64,000 nt of DNA from Bacillus sp. PAMC26568 (GTDB taxonomy: Bacteria > Bacillota > Bacilli > Bacillales > Bacillaceae), in NCBI RefSeq assembly GCF_014235785.1, contig NZ_CP060137.1, positions 1-64,000 of the forward strand, in the 5' to 3' direction. This document shows, piece by piece, positions 10,776-21,509 of this stretch. Position 1 is the first letter of the stretch. Each line of letters begins with the position of its first letter. The position numbers and the translations under genes were made by a program. Under the pieces are notes generated by a model, which saw only the letters and a list, made by a program, of their open reading frames with translations, had not been told where the DNA came from and searched no databases.

Positions 10776-12134
10776 TTAAGAGCCCTTCAGCATATTTTCA
10801 ATCTCTTTCAGCTGTTTGACAAGCAGATCATCGACCTGCAGAAGCTTTGAAATTTTTTCATGGGCATGAATGACAGTTGTATGATCTCGGCCGCCAAATT
10901 CTTCGCCGATTTTAGGCAGTGAGGAATCTGTAAGTTCTCTAGAAAGATACATTGCAATTTGTCTCGGGAAAGCAACAGATTTTGTACGTTTTTTTGCTTT
11001 AAAGTCTTCTAGTTTTACACTGAAATGCTGACCGACCATCCTCTGAATATCTGCAATTGTAATCATTCTGGGCTTAGAGCTTGGAATAATGTCCTTTAGC
11101 GCCTCTGCAGCAAGATCTGCATTTATATCTTTATTTATTAAGGATGAATAAGCAACAACGCGTATGAGTGCTCCTTCAAGTTCACGAATATTCGAATCAA
11201 TTTGGTTTGCGATATAAAGCATGACTTCATTAGGTATATCAAGACCCTCAGCCTTTGCCTTTTTTCTCAAAATCGCAATCCTCGTCTCCAAATCAGGTGG
11301 TGTAATATCCGTTATTAACCCCCATTCAAAACGGGAACGCAGGCGATCTTCCAAGGTTGGTATCTCTTTTGGCGGACGGTCACTTGAGATAACGATTTGC
11401 TTGCTTTCCTCGTGCAGCGTATTGAATGTATGGAAAAATTCTTCCTGTGTTTGTTCTTTTCCTGCAAGAAATTGAATATCATCTATTAGCAAAACGTCGA
11501 CACTTCGATATTTATTGCGGAAGTCCTTCGCTTTATTGTCACGAATCGAATTAATGAATTCATTTGTAAATTTTTCAGATGATAAATAGACAACTTTTGC
11601 ATTTGGCTTATGATCGATAACATAGTGGCCAATTGCATGCATTAAATGGGTTTTCCCTAGTCCAACTCCACCATAGATGAAGAGCGGATTATAAGCTTTG
11701 GCAGGTGCTTCAGCTACAGCAAGGGATGCTGCGTGGGCAAAGCGGTTCCCTGATCCAATGACGAACGTGTCAAATGTATACTTAGGATTCAGCATATTTT
11801 GCGGCAATTCAATTTGTTCTTCCTCTTTTGTCATTGGTTTTATAGGTGATTTTGGCATAAAATCTGCTTCATTCTGGTTTTGAGGAATAATAAATTTAAT
11901 CAGCAATTCCTCGCCCGTCAGCTCATAAATTGTGTTGGCAATTAAATGCAGATATCTAGATTCAAGCCAGTCTCTTGCAAATTCATTTGGAGCTGTAATA
12001 GTTAGCGTATCTCCCTTGAGAGCATGAGCTTTTGTTGATTTCAGCCAAGTTTCAAAACTTGGTTTACTTAACTTTTTTTCTATTTCAGATAAAGCTTTGC
12101 TCCAAAGTTCATCAATATTCTCCATATTCGGCAT
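10776..12134 (-). CDS. dnaA: Chromosomal replication initiator DnaA
   Basis: DnaA binds the oriC boxes as an ATP-dependent filament and opens the origin. The 452-residue product has the N-terminal helicase-loading domain ([19 protein letters not shown]), the AAA+ domain with Walker [16 protein letters not shown] and Walker [10 protein letters not shown], and the C-terminal helix-turn-helix with the DnaA signature [20 protein letters not shown]. The ribosome site AAGGAGGGAG lies immediately before ATG 12134. An in-frame ATG at 12125 (MENIDEL) matches the B. subtilis start, so the true start is one of these two. It reads away from oriC. Confidence 0.98.
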   Translation of the reverse strand: MPNMENIDELWSKALSEIEKKLSKPSFETWLKSTKAHALKGDTLTITAPNEFARDWLESRYLHLIANTIYELTGEELLIKFIIPQNQNEADFMPKSPIKPMTKEEEQIELPQNMLNPKYTFDTFVIGSGNRFAHAASLAVAEAPAKAYNPLFIYGGVGLGKTHLMHAIGHYVIDHKPNAKVVYLSSEKFTNEFINSIRDNKAKDFRNKYRSVDVLLIDDIQFLAGKEQTQEEFFHTFNTLHEESKQIVISSDRPPKEIPTLEDRLRSRFEWGLITDITPPDLETRIAILRKKAKAEGLDIPNEVMLYIANQIDSNIRELEGALIRVVAYSSLINKDINADLAAEALKDIIPSSKPRMITIADIQRMVGQHFSVKLEDFKAKKRTKSVAFPRQIAMYLSRELTDSSLPKIGEEFGGRDHTTVIHAHEKISKLLQVDDLLVKQLKEIENMLKGS

Positions 12135-12596
12135 CTCCCTCCTTCTTCAAAAAATGTGATTGTACACGTTTTGTACAATGTGCGAATGTCAATGAATAAA
12201 AATACAAAACGAACAAAATGTGCATAAATATATAGTATAGTAAAAAAACGTCTTTTCGACATAATCTCTAAATTGTGGACAAGTTTTTCAACATGATGTT
12301 TATAAACTTTCCACATGTTATCCACAATGTGTGGATAAGTAAGACGTTAGCATTCAGATATTCAGAGTTAAAACACAAATATAATATCAAATTAAACGAA
12401 GAGGCGCAATGGTTTTTGAAAACTTATCCACATATCGGGAAGATTGTTGAAAAAAATTGTCCACACGTGTTTGTTCTGTGAAAAAACTGTCGATAACGGG
12501 TGTGGATAAAAAAATCTTGTCGAAAAATTACCCACAGATAAAAAATGCAGATCTTTTTAAATGATTTTGATCTTGAAGAACTTTTATGACAGACGG
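12135..12596. other. oriC: oriC, upstream half: DnaA box cluster between dnaA and rpmH
   Basis: This non-coding region holds a dense DnaA box array. Perfect TTATCCACA copies are at 12318-12326 and 12424-12432 (plus) and at 12330-12338 and 12501-12509 (minus). Near matches are TTGTCCACA (12457-12465; minus strand at 12274-12282), TTTCCACAT (12309) and TTACCCACA (12528-12536). This corresponds to the incA/incB half of the bipartite Bacillus origin and includes the dnaA promoter region. Together with the dnaA-dnaN gap it forms oriC. Confidence 0.92.
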
Positions 12597-12626
12597 TTGA
12601 CAATTCACTAGGTCACTCTCTATAAT
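12597..12626 (+). promoter_or_regulatory. rpmH promoter
   Basis: TTGACA (12597-12602), an 18-nt spacer and TATAAT (12621-12626): a full-consensus sigma-A promoter 46 nt before rpmH. Confidence 0.9.
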
Positions 12627-12671
12627 TAGTAAGACTGTCTTTAACAGCAATTCCTCAGGGAGGTGTCTATA

Positions 12672-12806
12672 ATGAAAAGAACTTACCAACCAAATAAACG
12701 TAAACATAGTAAAGTTCACGGTTTCCGCGCTCGCATGAGCACTAAAAACGGACGTAAAGTGCTAGCTGCACGTCGTCTTAAAGGAAGAAAAGTATTATCA
12801 GCATAG
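12672..12806 (+). CDS. rpmH: 50S ribosomal protein L34
   Basis: A 44-residue, very basic protein: [18 protein letters not shown] then [20 protein letters not shown], ending RKVLSA. This is the complete L34 sequence. L34 is a late-assembling large-subunit protein near the exit side of the ribosome. ATG 12672 is preceded by AGGGAGGTG. It is the first gene to the right of oriC and is co-oriented with replication, with rnpA next. Confidence 0.97.
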   Translation: MKRTYQPNKRKHSKVHGFRARMSTKNGRKVLAARRLKGRKVLSA

Positions 12807-12872
12807 GCCACTGAAAATGTCAGTGGTCTTTTTTACATGGCCCAAATCTCTTTAAGATTGGGCCATGTTTTT
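12807..12872 (+). terminator. Two tandem hairpins after rpmH
   Basis: The first hairpin pairs CCACTGA with TCAGTGG and runs into TCTTTTTT. The second pairs ATGGCCCAAATCT with AGATTGGGCCAT and runs into GTTTTTCC. The pair should strongly reduce readthrough, so rnpA is expressed at a much lower level than rpmH or from its own promoter. Confidence 0.8.
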
Positions 12873-12968
12873 CCTAATTGCTGTTTAAATAGATATTGTT
12901 AAAGAAATAATGTTGGAAAAGCTCTCAGCAGGCTGAAGAATCTTTGTGCAAGGATCCGGAGTGAGGAT

Positions 12969-13352
12969 ATGAAAAAGAAAAACCGCATCAAAAAAAACGA
13001 GGACTTCCAAAAAGTATTCAAGCATGGAAAATCGATGGCAAATAGACAATTTGTAATCTACATGCTCGACCAGCCTGAAGAAAAAGAATTCCGTCTAGGA
13101 TTGTCAGTCAGTAAAAAAATAGGGAATGCCGTCACAAGAAACCGGATAAAGCGTCTTATTCGACAAGTTTTTATGGAAGAAAAGGAAAACTTGAAAACAG
13201 GCATCGATTATATCGTCATTGCCAGAAACCCTGCATCAGAAATGAATTATCATGAAGTGCAGAGCAGTTTAATGCACCTTTTCAGAAAAACAAAAGTTTA
13301 TAAAATGAGGCAAAAACGTGAAAACTCCCTGAAAAATACATATAAAAAGTAA
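12969..13352 (+). CDS. rnpA: Ribonuclease P protein component
   Basis: The 127-residue basic subunit of RNase P, which helps the RNA subunit bind pre-tRNA 5' leaders. The family core is visible: [17 protein letters not shown] at the start, [20 protein letters not shown] (about 44-63, the RNR signature) and [13 protein letters not shown] 12969 follows GGAGTGAGGAT. It sits between rpmH and spoIIIJ as in nearly all Bacilli. Confidence 0.96.
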   Translation: MKKKNRIKKNEDFQKVFKHGKSMANRQFVIYMLDQPEEKEFRLGLSVSKKIGNAVTRNRIKRLIRQVFMEEKENLKTGIDYIVIARNPASEMNYHEVQSSLMHLFRKTKVYKMRQKRENSLKNTYKK

Positions 13353-13639
13353 GCTCTTTTCGTAAACTTTATTGTTTCACAAGTCAGTAAAAAATCTGTT
13401 TTGGGATTTTTTACAGAATTCATCTTATCAAAATAATCCCGTATCTGCTTATTTATAGAAAAGAGAACGATACGGACTTCTAAACGTGAACAATTTGAAT
13501 ACGTAAAACAACAAACTATGAGAAAACATCAAAAAGGTAAGAATGAATTAAGATTTCTTTTTTAAAAGATGTTAAAATAAATGATGAATATTTACGGTGA
13601 ATTAAGCAGTTTTAGTTATTTTGTTAGGAGGAATACCGG

Positions 13640-14416
13640 TTGAAAAGGAGAATATTGTTAGTACTTGGTTTAGTCAGCATGATCATGCTTCTTGCAGGCT
13701 GTACGGAAGTGAACCAGCCGATCACTGAAGAAAGCCAGGGATTCTGGAATCAATACATTGTCTATCCTCTATCATGGCTTATCATATATTTTGCAGAATT
13801 AATGGGTAACAGCTACGGATTATCGATAATCGTCGTTACGCTGCTCATTCGTTTTGCGATCTTGCCGCTGATGATAAAGCAGATCAAAAATTCAAAAGCT
13901 ATGCAGCAGCTGCAGCCAGAAATGCAAAAACTGCGTGAAAAATACAGCTCTAAAGATCAAAAAACACAGCAAAAACTTCAGCAGGAAACAATGGCTTTAT
14001 TCCAAAAGAATAAAGTGAATCCTCTTGCAGGCTGTTTTCCTTTAATAGTTCAAATGCCAATCCTGATTGGTTTTTATCACGCTATTATGAGAACAGAAGC
14101 AATTGCAGATCATAATTTCCTATGGTTTGACTTAGGCGCACGTGATCCGTTGTTCCTGCTGCCGGTCATTGCAGGTATTACAACATTCATTCAACAAAAA
14201 TTGACAATGGCGGGAACAGCAAATCAAAATCCGCAAATGGCTATGCTTTTATATATCATGCCAATTATGATCGTCATCTTTGCTGTTAGCTTCCCAGCTG
14301 CACTATCTTTATATTGGGTAGTCGGAAATATTTTCATGATCGTGCAGACAATGATCATCTATGGACCTGATATTAGAGCACAAGCACTTTTAAAATCGGG
14401 AGGAACGAAAAAGTGA
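13640..14416 (+). CDS. spoIIIJ: YidC/Oxa1 membrane insertase SpoIIIJ
   Basis: A 258-residue YidC-family insertase, which helps membrane proteins insert and fold. In B. subtilis the SpoIIIJ paralogue is needed for sigma-G activation in the forespore. It has a lipoprotein signal (LLAGC, cysteine at about 21), a first membrane segment, the charged cytoplasmic loop ([19 protein letters not shown]), the conserved [20 protein letters not shown] and three further membrane segments. The start is TTG 13640 behind TTAGGAGG. Its stop overlaps the GTG of jag by 4 nt, so the two are translationally coupled. Confidence 0.95.
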   Translation: MKRRILLVLGLVSMIMLLAGCTEVNQPITEESQGFWNQYIVYPLSWLIIYFAELMGNSYGLSIIVVTLLIRFAILPLMIKQIKNSKAMQQLQPEMQKLREKYSSKDQKTQQKLQQETMALFQKNKVNPLAGCFPLIVQMPILIGFYHAIMRTEAIADHNFLWFDLGARDPLFLLPVIAGITTFIQQKLTMAGTANQNPQMAMLLYIMPIMIVIFAVSFPAALSLYWVVGNIFMIVQTMIIYGPDIRAQALLKSGGTKK

Positions 14417-15033
14417 GAGAAATAACTGCTACCGGACTTAGTGTCGAAGAAGCAGTACAATCCGCTTTAAAACAGCTGAATGCAAAAAGAGAAGAAGCTG
14501 AAATTACCATTCTTGAAGAAGGCAAAAAAGGATTTTTAGGATTATTTGGTGCAAAGCCGGCAGTGGTAAAGGCTGTAAAAATCCCTAATCCCGCCGAGGA
14601 AGCACGTTTATTCCTGATAGAAGTGATCAGGAATATGAACGTGCAAGCAGAAGTTGAAACGATCCAAGAAGGAAAAAATGTCACGTTTCAAATTGAAGGA
14701 GATAAAGTCGCATTGTTAATTGGAAAACGCGGCCAAACTCTTAATTCTCTTCAATATTTGACACAGCTCGTTGCAAATCGTCATTCCAATCAATACTTGC
14801 ATATTACAGTAGATGCAGAAAACTATCGGACTCGGCGGAGAGAAACACTTGTTCAGCTCGCTCAAAAGCTTGCACATCAAGCGGTTCGCACTTCAAAAGA
14901 GGTTCCGCTAGAACCAATGCCATCATATGAAAGAAAAATCATTCATGCTGCATTGGTTAATCAGCATAGAATCTCCACGTATTCAGTAGGAGAAGAACCG
15001 AATCGTCATTTAGTTATTGCTCCTAAAAAATAG
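14413..15033 (+). CDS. jag: RNA-binding protein Jag (KhpB)
   Basis: A 206-residue Jag/KhpB protein with an N-terminal Jag-N domain (about 1-50, with [12 protein letters not shown]), a KH domain (about 80-150, with [15 protein letters not shown]) and an R3H domain at the C-terminus ([18 protein letters not shown]). The family binds RNA and is linked to cell elongation and division. Start GTG 14413 overlaps the spoIIIJ stop. A strong terminator ends the rnpA/spoIIIJ/jag block. Confidence 0.95.
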   Translation: MREITATGLSVEEAVQSALKQLNAKREEAEITILEEGKKGFLGLFGAKPAVVKAVKIPNPAEEARLFLIEVIRNMNVQAEVETIQEGKNVTFQIEGDKVALLIGKRGQTLNSLQYLTQLVANRHSNQYLHITVDAENYRTRRRETLVQLAQKLAHQAVRTSKEVPLEPMPSYERKIIHAALVNQHRISTYSVGEEPNRHLVIAPKK

Positions 15034-15036
15034 TGA

Positions 15037-15068
15037 AAACCGCTGACAAAAAAGTCAGCGGTTTTTTT
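15037..15068 (+). terminator. jag terminator
   Basis: A perfect stem AAACCGCTGAC/GTCAGCGGTTT with a 6-A loop is followed by TTTTG. Confidence 0.93.
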
Positions 15069-15171
15069 GTATTCTCTTATCATCAATTTTGACAAATTCT
15101 AACACTTTATATAATGGATTCTAAAGAACATCGTTATAGAAACGCTGCATTTGGAAATATTGTTATTAACA

Positions 15172-15228
15172 TGTGGATAAGTTAAAATGAAAATAAGGAA
15201 GATGGGCGGAATTTAAGGCTGTGGATAA
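15172..15228 (-). promoter_or_regulatory. Pair of perfect DnaA boxes upstream of mnmE
   Basis: Two perfect TTATCCACA boxes on the minus strand (15172-15180 and 15220-15228) lie in the jag-mnmE gap, 3 kb from oriC. In B. subtilis a DnaA-box cluster at thdF (=mnmE) is one of several origin-proximal clusters that help control initiation, and DnaA binding could also affect mnmE transcription. Confidence 0.75.
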
Positions 15229-15342
15229 TTCGGGATTTTTTTCTTTCCAATAAGAATTAACTATGATATCTTTTAAATTTGGCTACTTATATTATGGTGG
15301 AATTCTATATAGATGTAATTTGAAAGAAACGAGGTGAACCGT

Positions 15343-16728
15343 ATGGAATTTGATACAATTGCAGCGATCTCGACACCGATGGGAGAGGGTGCGATTGCAA
15401 TTGTCAGACTCAGCGGGGATGATGCAATCACAATTGCAAACAAACTGTATGCTGGTCCGTCTGGCAAGCAATTAATAAATGTTCCGACACATACGATCCA
15501 TTACGGAAATATTGCAGATCCTGACACAGGACACATCGTAGAGGAAGTAATGGTTTCTGTTTTAAAAGGCCCTAAAACATTTACGAGGGAAGATATCGTT
15601 GAAATCAATTGCCACGGCGGTATTGTTTCTGTTAATCGTGTTCTGCAGCTTGCCTTAAATCATGGGGCGCGTCTTGCTGAGCCAGGAGAGTTTACAAAAA
15701 GAGCTTTTTTAAATGGACGGATTGATTTGTCTCAGGCTGAGGCAGTCATGGATTTAATCAGAGCAAAAACAGATCGTGCGATGAATGTTGCACTCGGTCA
15801 AATGGAAGGCAGATTGTCGAAGCTCATTCAGCGGCTTCGTCAGGAAATACTTGAGACACTGGCACATGTAGAAGTAAATATAGATTATCCGGAATATGAT
15901 GACGTTGAAGAAATGACTCATAGTATGCTGGTAGAGAAAGCAACGTTTGTGAGAAATGAGATAGATAAACTGCTGCAAACGTCACAGCAGGGTAAAATCT
16001 TAAGGGAGGGCTTGTCAACGGTTATCGTAGGAAGACCTAATGTAGGAAAATCCTCGCTTCTGAATAGTTTAATCCATGAAAATAAAGCAATTGTAACTGA
16101 TATCCCAGGAACTACACGAGATGTGATTGAAGAATATGTAAATGTTCGAGGCGTGCCTCTTCGTTTAGTAGATACAGCGGGTATACGCGAGACAGAGGAT
16201 ATCGTAGAGAAAATTGGTGTTGAGAAATCAAGACAGGTTTTGAAAAAGGCAGATCTCATTTTGCTTGTTTTAAATTATAGTGAAGAACTTTCAAAAGAAG
16301 ATGAACTGCTGTTTGAAGCCATAAGAGGCATGGATGTTATTGTCATTGTAAATAAAACAGATCTGCAGCAAAAGATGGATATGTCTCGAGTAAAAGAACT
16401 GGCTAACGGTTCTCCTGTAGTGACGACATCACTATTGGAAGAACAGGGAATTGATGAGCTTGAAGAATCAATCAGTTCGCTCTTTTTTGAAGGAAGCGTT
16501 GGAGCATCTGATTTAACATATGTTTCGAATACAAGACATATTGCTTTGCTTTCACAGGCAAAACGAACGATTGAAGACGCTTTGGAAGCAATCGATATGG
16601 GAGTGCCGATCGATATCGTTCAGATTGATTTAACACGTACGTGGGAACTGCTTGGAGAGATTATTGGAGATGCTGTTCATGAAAGTCTGATTGATCAGTT
16701 ATTTTCACAATTTTGTTTAGGTAAATAA
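15343..16728 (+). CDS. mnmE: tRNA modification GTPase MnmE
   Basis: MnmE works with MnmG to install the carboxymethylaminomethyl group on wobble uridine 34. The 461-residue product has the N-terminal tetrahydrofolate-binding domain ([20 protein letters not shown]), a helical domain, and an inserted G domain with [12 protein letters not shown] (P-loop), DTAGIRET and NKTD. It ends in the invariant CLGK. An in-frame GTG at 15334 lies within the GAGGTG ribosome site, so ATG 15343 is the better start. mnmG follows 54 nt downstream. Confidence 0.97.
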   Translation: MEFDTIAAISTPMGEGAIAIVRLSGDDAITIANKLYAGPSGKQLINVPTHTIHYGNIADPDTGHIVEEVMVSVLKGPKTFTREDIVEINCHGGIVSVNRVLQLALNHGARLAEPGEFTKRAFLNGRIDLSQAEAVMDLIRAKTDRAMNVALGQMEGRLSKLIQRLRQEILETLAHVEVNIDYPEYDDVEEMTHSMLVEKATFVRNEIDKLLQTSQQGKILREGLSTVIVGRPNVGKSSLLNSLIHENKAIVTDIPGTTRDVIEEYVNVRGVPLRLVDTAGIRETEDIVEKIGVEKSRQVLKKADLILLVLNYSEELSKEDELLFEAIRGMDVIVIVNKTDLQQKMDMSRVKELANGSPVVTTSLLEEQGIDELEESISSLFFEGSVGASDLTYVSNTRHIALLSQAKRTIEDALEAIDMGVPIDIVQIDLTRTWELLGEIIGDAVHESLIDQLFSQFCLGK

Positions 16729-16782
16729 GAAAAGCTAGAAATTGTGTCAATTCTGATCATATAAAATAAGGAGGGATATACC

Positions 16783-18672
16783 ATGGGTTATCATGCAGGG
16801 GATTATGATGTAGTTGTCGTGGGTGCAGGCCATGCAGGTGTTGAGGCCGCCCTCGCTTCTGCAAGAATGGGCGCAAAAACGCTTGCGCTGACAATTAATC
16901 TTGATATGGTTGCTTTTATGCCTTGTAATCCATCAGTTGGAGGACCGGCAAAAGGTATTGTTGTCCGCGAAATTGACGCTTTAGGCGGAGAAATGGCGAA
17001 AAATATTGATAAAACACATATACAAATGAGAATGCTGAACACTGGCAAAGGGCCAGCTGTCCGTGCATTACGTGCACAGGCAGATAAATTTACGTATCAG
17101 CATGAAATGAAGAAAACGATGGAAAATGAAAGAAATCTCACACTTCTTCAAGGAATGGTTGATCGGCTGATCGTTGAAGATGGGGAATGCCGCGGAGTCG
17201 TTACTCAGACAGGTGCGGAGTATCATGCAAAAACAGTTGTTTTGACGACAGGCACATTCCTGAGAGGGAAAATTATATTAGGGGAATTACAGTATTCCAG
17301 CGGTCCTAATAATCAGCAGCCCTCTATTAAATTATCAGAACATCTGCAAGAAATAGGGCTTGATATGGTGCGATTTAAAACGGGAACCCCGCCGCGTGTA
17401 AACAGTCATTCAATTGACTACAGCAAAACAGAAATACAGCCTGGCGATGAAGTTCCGCGTGCTTTTTCATTTGAAACGACAAAATTTATTACAGACCAGC
17501 TTCCTTGCTGGCTGACGTATACAAGTGAGGAAACACATAAAATCATTGACGATAATCTTCATCGTTCTCCAATGTATTCAGGAATGATTAAAGGAACAGG
17601 ACCGCGATATTGTCCGTCTATCGAAGATAAAGTGGTGCGTTTCAATGATAAACCGCGTCATCAAATTTTCCTTGAGCCAGAAGGACGAAACACTCAAGAG
17701 GTTTATGTGCAAGGTTTATCGACAAGTCTTCCTGAAGATATTCAGCGCAAAATCCTTGCTACGATACCTGGACTTGAAAAGGTAGAAATGATGCGTGCAG
17801 GCTACGCAATCGAATACGATGCAATTGTTCCTACACAGCTTTGGCCTACACTTGAAACGAAAAAAGTTCCAGGTCTCTTTACTGCCGGACAAATCAATGG
17901 TACCTCTGGCTATGAAGAAGCAGCTGGACAAGGATTAATGGCTGGAATTAACGCTGCAAGCAAAGCACTTGGAAAAGAAGAAGTGATTTTAAGCCGTTCT
18001 GATGCCTATATTGGCGTCTTGATTGACGATCTTGTCACAAAAGGAACAAATGAACCGTATCGTTTGTTAACATCAAGAGCAGAATATCGTCTCTTGCTGC
18101 GTCACGATAATGCTGACTTGCGTTTGACGGATGTTGGACGTAAGATTGGTCTTATCAAAGAAGAACGATACACTGCATTTTTACTTAAGAAAGAAGCAAT
18201 TGAAAAAGAGAAAAAACGATTGAATTCTGTTATTATTAAACCTTCTGAAAAAACACAGGAACTCATCCGCATAGCAGGCGGAAGCGAGTTGAAAGACGGA
18301 ATCCGAGCATCGGATCTGATGAAAAGACCTGAAATGAATTATGAACATATTCATGCTCTTGCACCTTCAGAAGAAATTATTTCCGAAGAAATAGCCGAGC
18401 AAGTTGAGATTCAAATTAAATATGAAGGCTATATTGAAAAATCACTTCAGCAAGTTGAAAAGCTCAAAAAAATGGAAAACAAGAAAATTCCAGAAAACAT
18501 TGATTATGACGCGATTTCAGGAATCGCTTCAGAAGCACGCCAAAAATTAAAACAAGTCAGACCTATTTCAATGGCGCAGGCTTCCCGTATATCAGGGGTT
18601 AATCCAGCGGATATTTCGATCTTGCTTGTCTACATGGAGCAAGGCAAAATAGCACGTGTCTCCAACGAATAA
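16783..18672 (+). CDS. mnmG: tRNA uridine-5-carboxymethylaminomethyl modification enzyme MnmG (GidA)
   Basis: The 629-residue FAD-dependent partner of MnmE. It opens with the dinucleotide-binding motif [20 protein letters not shown], then shows the family motifs [13 protein letters not shown] and [17 protein letters not shown], and has a helical C-terminal MnmE/tRNA-binding domain. ATG 16783 follows AAGGAGGGATATACC. It forms a probable operon with mnmE and rsmG. Confidence 0.98.
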   Translation: MGYHAGDYDVVVVGAGHAGVEAALASARMGAKTLALTINLDMVAFMPCNPSVGGPAKGIVVREIDALGGEMAKNIDKTHIQMRMLNTGKGPAVRALRAQADKFTYQHEMKKTMENERNLTLLQGMVDRLIVEDGECRGVVTQTGAEYHAKTVVLTTGTFLRGKIILGELQYSSGPNNQQPSIKLSEHLQEIGLDMVRFKTGTPPRVNSHSIDYSKTEIQPGDEVPRAFSFETTKFITDQLPCWLTYTSEETHKIIDDNLHRSPMYSGMIKGTGPRYCPSIEDKVVRFNDKPRHQIFLEPEGRNTQEVYVQGLSTSLPEDIQRKILATIPGLEKVEMMRAGYAIEYDAIVPTQLWPTLETKKVPGLFTAGQINGTSGYEEAAGQGLMAGINAASKALGKEEVILSRSDAYIGVLIDDLVTKGTNEPYRLLTSRAEYRLLLRHDNADLRLTDVGRKIGLIKEERYTAFLLKKEAIEKEKKRLNSVIIKPSEKTQELIRIAGGSELKDGIRASDLMKRPEMNYEHIHALAPSEEIISEEIAEQVEIQIKYEGYIEKSLQQVEKLKKMENKKIPENIDYDAISGIASEARQKLKQVRPISMAQASRISGVNPADISILLVYMEQGKIARVSNE

Positions 18673-18724
18673 AAGCGGGTGCATCTAAACATAACGAATA
18701 ATGCAGATCAGAAAGGTTTTGAGT

Positions 18725-19444
18725 ATGGACATTTCTTTATTTAAATCAAAGCTTGAGGAAAAGGGGATCACTCTTTCTGCAGAAAAGCTTCAGCAATTTG
18801 AAACGTATTATGAATTGTTAGTAGAGTGGAATGAGAAAATGAATTTGACTTCCATTACAGATAAAAAAGAAGTCTATCTGAAACATTTTTATGATTCCAT
18901 TTCTGCTGCGTTTTATTTTGATTTTACAAAGCCATTATCTATTTGTGATGTAGGTGCAGGTGCTGGTTTTCCAAGCCTTCCCATCAAAATTTGTTTTCCG
19001 CATTTAAACATTGCAATTGTAGACTCACTTCAAAAAAGAATTACCTTTTTAGATCATCTTACGAAAACATTAAAACTTTCGAATGTGTCTCTTTACCATG
19101 ACAGGGCAGAAACGTTTGGAAAGAATAAAGCATTCAGAGAATCTTATGATGTTGTTACTGCTCGAGCGGTTGCAAGGTTATCCGTATTGAGTGAGCTGTG
19201 CTTGCCGCTTGTTAAAACAGGCGGACATTTTGTAGCGATGAAGGCAGCTTCAGCTGAAGAAGAAATGGTGAAAGCTGAAAAAGCAATTAGTACTCTTGGA
19301 GGCAAGATTGAGGGGAAATCTTCTTTTTCTCTTCCTCTTGAGGAAAGTGAGCGCTCAATCATTATTATTCATAAACAAAAATCAACACCTGCTAAATATC
19401 CCCGCAAGCCAGGGACACCGAATAAACTTCCATTGGAGCAATAG
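18725..19444 (+). CDS. rsmG: 16S rRNA m7G527 methyltransferase RsmG (GidB)
   Basis: A 239-residue SAM-dependent methyltransferase for G527 of 16S rRNA. The SAM-binding motif [15 protein letters not shown] and the downstream [12 protein letters not shown] mark the family. The frame is open from 18701, but ATG 18725 ([15 protein letters not shown]) matches the family start and is preceded by GAAAGG. It lies about 50 nt after mnmG and before noc, as in B. subtilis. Confidence 0.95.
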   Translation: MDISLFKSKLEEKGITLSAEKLQQFETYYELLVEWNEKMNLTSITDKKEVYLKHFYDSISAAFYFDFTKPLSICDVGAGAGFPSLPIKICFPHLNIAIVDSLQKRITFLDHLTKTLKLSNVSLYHDRAETFGKNKAFRESYDVVTARAVARLSVLSELCLPLVKTGGHFVAMKAASAEEEMVKAEKAISTLGGKIEGKSSFSLPLEESERSIIIIHKQKSTPAKYPRKPGTPNKLPLEQ

Positions 19445-19545
19445 AGTTAGAGAAACAGCAAATGGAAAATTGATTTCGCATGCAGGAATTTAGAGACTTG
19501 AAAGAGAATTAATATGATGGCAGTTTTTAAAGGTGGTGTAGGCTC

Positions 19546-20412
19546 ATGAAGCATCCATTCTCTCGTTTTTTCGGTTTGGGAGAAAAAGAAGATACAGCAG
19601 AAAAAGCAGAAGTGATTGCTACAGAAGAAAATGATGATTCAGTATTTGATGAAGTGAAGAAGATATCCGTTGAAGAAATCGTGCCTAATCGTTTTCAGCC
19701 GCGGACTGTTTTCATGGACGAAAAAATTGAAGAATTATCACTTACGATACGGACACACGGTATTATCCAGCCGATCGTCGTTCGTCAAGTAGATGGTAGA
19801 TATGAGATTATTGCCGGAGAAAGACGTTTCAGAGCCGTTAAAAAGCTCGGCTGGGAAACCATACCTGCAATTGTAAAGGATTTTAACGATACTGAAACAG
19901 CTTCCGTTGCGTTAATTGAAAACCTTCAGCGTGAAGAGCTCTCTGCGATTGAAGAAGCTGTAGCATATGCAAAATTATTAGAACTTCATGACTTAACCCA
20001 GGAGGCGCTTGCACAGCGGCTCGGAAAAGGACAATCTACTATTGCTAATAAGCTTAGATTGTTAAAACTTCCGCAAGAAGTTCAGGATGCATTGCTCCAA
20101 AAGAAAATAACAGAGCGGCATGCCAGAGCACTCATTCCTTTAAAAAAACCAGAGCCGCAAGTTACCCTGTTGGCTGAAATCATTGAAAAGCAGCTAAACG
20201 TGAAGCAAACAGAAGATCGCGTTGTGAAAATGCTGGAAAAAACCAGCCCTAAAGCAAAACCAAAACGCAAAGCTTTCAGCAGGGATACCAGAATTGCCAT
20301 GAATACAATTCGTCAATCCTTAACGATGGTTGCTGATACTGGCGTTAAAATAAATGCAGAAGAAGAAGAATTTGAAGAATATATTCAATTCACTATTAAA
20401 ATACCAAAATAG
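19546..20412 (+). CDS. noc: Nucleoid occlusion protein Noc
   Basis: A 288-residue ParB paralogue that binds its own DNA sites and the membrane to block division over the nucleoid. The N-terminus [15 protein letters not shown] is the membrane-targeting helix. It is followed by the CTP-binding ParB domain ([25 protein letters not shown]) and a helix-turn-helix ([21 protein letters not shown]). Its presence next to parA and parB, separate from parB itself, is the standard Bacillus arrangement. ATG 19546 follows AAAGGTGG. Confidence 0.95.
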   Translation: MKHPFSRFFGLGEKEDTAEKAEVIATEENDDSVFDEVKKISVEEIVPNRFQPRTVFMDEKIEELSLTIRTHGIIQPIVVRQVDGRYEIIAGERRFRAVKKLGWETIPAIVKDFNDTETASVALIENLQREELSAIEEAVAYAKLLELHDLTQEALAQRLGKGQSTIANKLRLLKLPQEVQDALLQKKITERHARALIPLKKPEPQVTLLAEIIEKQLNVKQTEDRVVKMLEKTSPKAKPKRKAFSRDTRIAMNTIRQSLTMVADTGVKINAEEEEFEEYIQFTIKIPK

Positions 20413-20441
20413 CTCTCTACTAAATCAGTAGAGAGTTTTTT
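20413..20441 (+). terminator. noc terminator
   Basis: Stem CTCTCTAC/GTAGAGAG with a 7-nt loop, followed by TTTTTTG, immediately after the noc stop. Confidence 0.9.
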
Positions 20442-20747
20442 GTTTTGTATCTGTGATGTTTAATCCTTTACGTACAGGTACAAAAGGAATAATGATAGCG
20501 TTTTCATTTATAAATCTGCACAAACTACTTTATAAAAAAGGATCAACCACCTAACTTAGTGAAGGCTCTTTCGACTGAACATATCCCTTTTATTCCCTTT
20601 TTTTCTGGGAACTGACCAATTCACTTGTGCTTATTTGATTATGTTCGTCATTTTTACAAATTTCGAAAAAGTTCAAACCATTGGCAATGTTTCATGATAA
20701 AATAGAGAACATGATAGAGTTCATGTATATCGAAAGCAGGTGACATT
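20442..20747. other. Intergenic region before parA
   Basis: About 300 bp without a gene. It separates the noc terminator from parA and should hold the parAB promoter. An A/T-rich TAAAAT near 20700 could be a -10 element, but I find no convincing -35 at the right distance. A ribosome site (AAGCAGGTGA) precedes parA. Confidence 0.5.
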
Positions 20748-21509
20748 GTGGGGAAAATTATTGCCATCGCTAACCAGAAAGGCGGAGTAGGAAAAACGAC
20801 AACTTCCGTTAATCTTGGTGCGTGCTTAGCATACATAGGAAAACGAGTTCTTCTCGTCGATGTTGACCCACAAGGAAATGCGACTAGCGGTATTGGAATT
20901 GAAAAAGCCGATGTAGAACATTGTGTTTATGATATTTTAGTTGATGATGTAGATGTAACAGAAGTCATTAAACCAACTGCTGTCGAAAATTTGGATGCAA
21001 TTCCGGCCACCATTCAGTTAGCTGGTGCCGAAATTGAACTTGTGCCAACCATTTCTAGAGAAGTCCGTTTAAAACGTGCATTAGAAAAAGTAAAGCATAA
21101 TTATGATTATATGATTATTGATTGCCCGCCATCTCTTGGATTGCTGACAATCAATGCTTTAACGGCCTCAGATGCTGTATTGATTCCCGTGCAATGCGAA
21201 TATTATGCACTTGAGGGTTTGAGTCAGCTATTAAATACTGTACGATTAGTTCAAAAACATTTAAATACCGATTTAATGATAGAAGGCGTGCTCTTAACGA
21301 TGCTGGATGCGCGTACAAATTTAGGGATTCAAGTCATAGAAGAAGTGAAAAAATATTTCCGAGATAAAGTTTATAAAACGATTATCCCTCGCAATGTTCG
21401 TTTAAGCGAAGCACCAAGTCATGGACAGCCGATTATTATTTATGATCCACGCTCAAGAGGCGCTGACGTATATTTAGAATTGGCAAAGGAAGTGGTTGTA
21501 AATGGCTAA
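20748..21509 (+). CDS. parA: Chromosome partitioning ATPase ParA (Soj)
   Basis: The 253-residue ParA/Soj ATPase. In Bacilli it acts in origin segregation and regulates DnaA. The deviant Walker A motif is KGGVGKTTTSVNLGA (about 11-25), with VDVDPQGNATSG (Walker A') and IIDCPPSLGLLTINAL (Walker B). The start is GTG 20748. Its last codons overlap the start of parB by 8 nt, so the pair is translationally coupled. Confidence 0.97.
   Translation: MGKIIAIANQKGGVGKTTTSVNLGACLAYIGKRVLLVDVDPQGNATSGIGIEKADVEHCVYDILVDDVDVTEVIKPTAVENLDAIPATIQLAGAEIELVPTISREVRLKRALEKVKHNYDYMIIDCPPSLGLLTINALTASDAVLIPVQCEYYALEGLSQLLNTVRLVQKHLNTDLMIEGVLLTMLDARTNLGIQVIEEVKKYFRDKVYKTIIPRNVRLSEAPSHGQPIIIYDPRSRGADVYLELAKEVVVNG

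Noticed and set aside
12135..12265. A precise dnaA promoter
   Set aside because: TTGACA and TACAAT are both present on the minus strand but 22 nt apart; no pair has acceptable spacing, so I did not call it.
15742..16259. Minus-strand frames inside mnmE
   Set aside because: These are shadow frames of an intact, well-recognised gene and lack ribosome sites.
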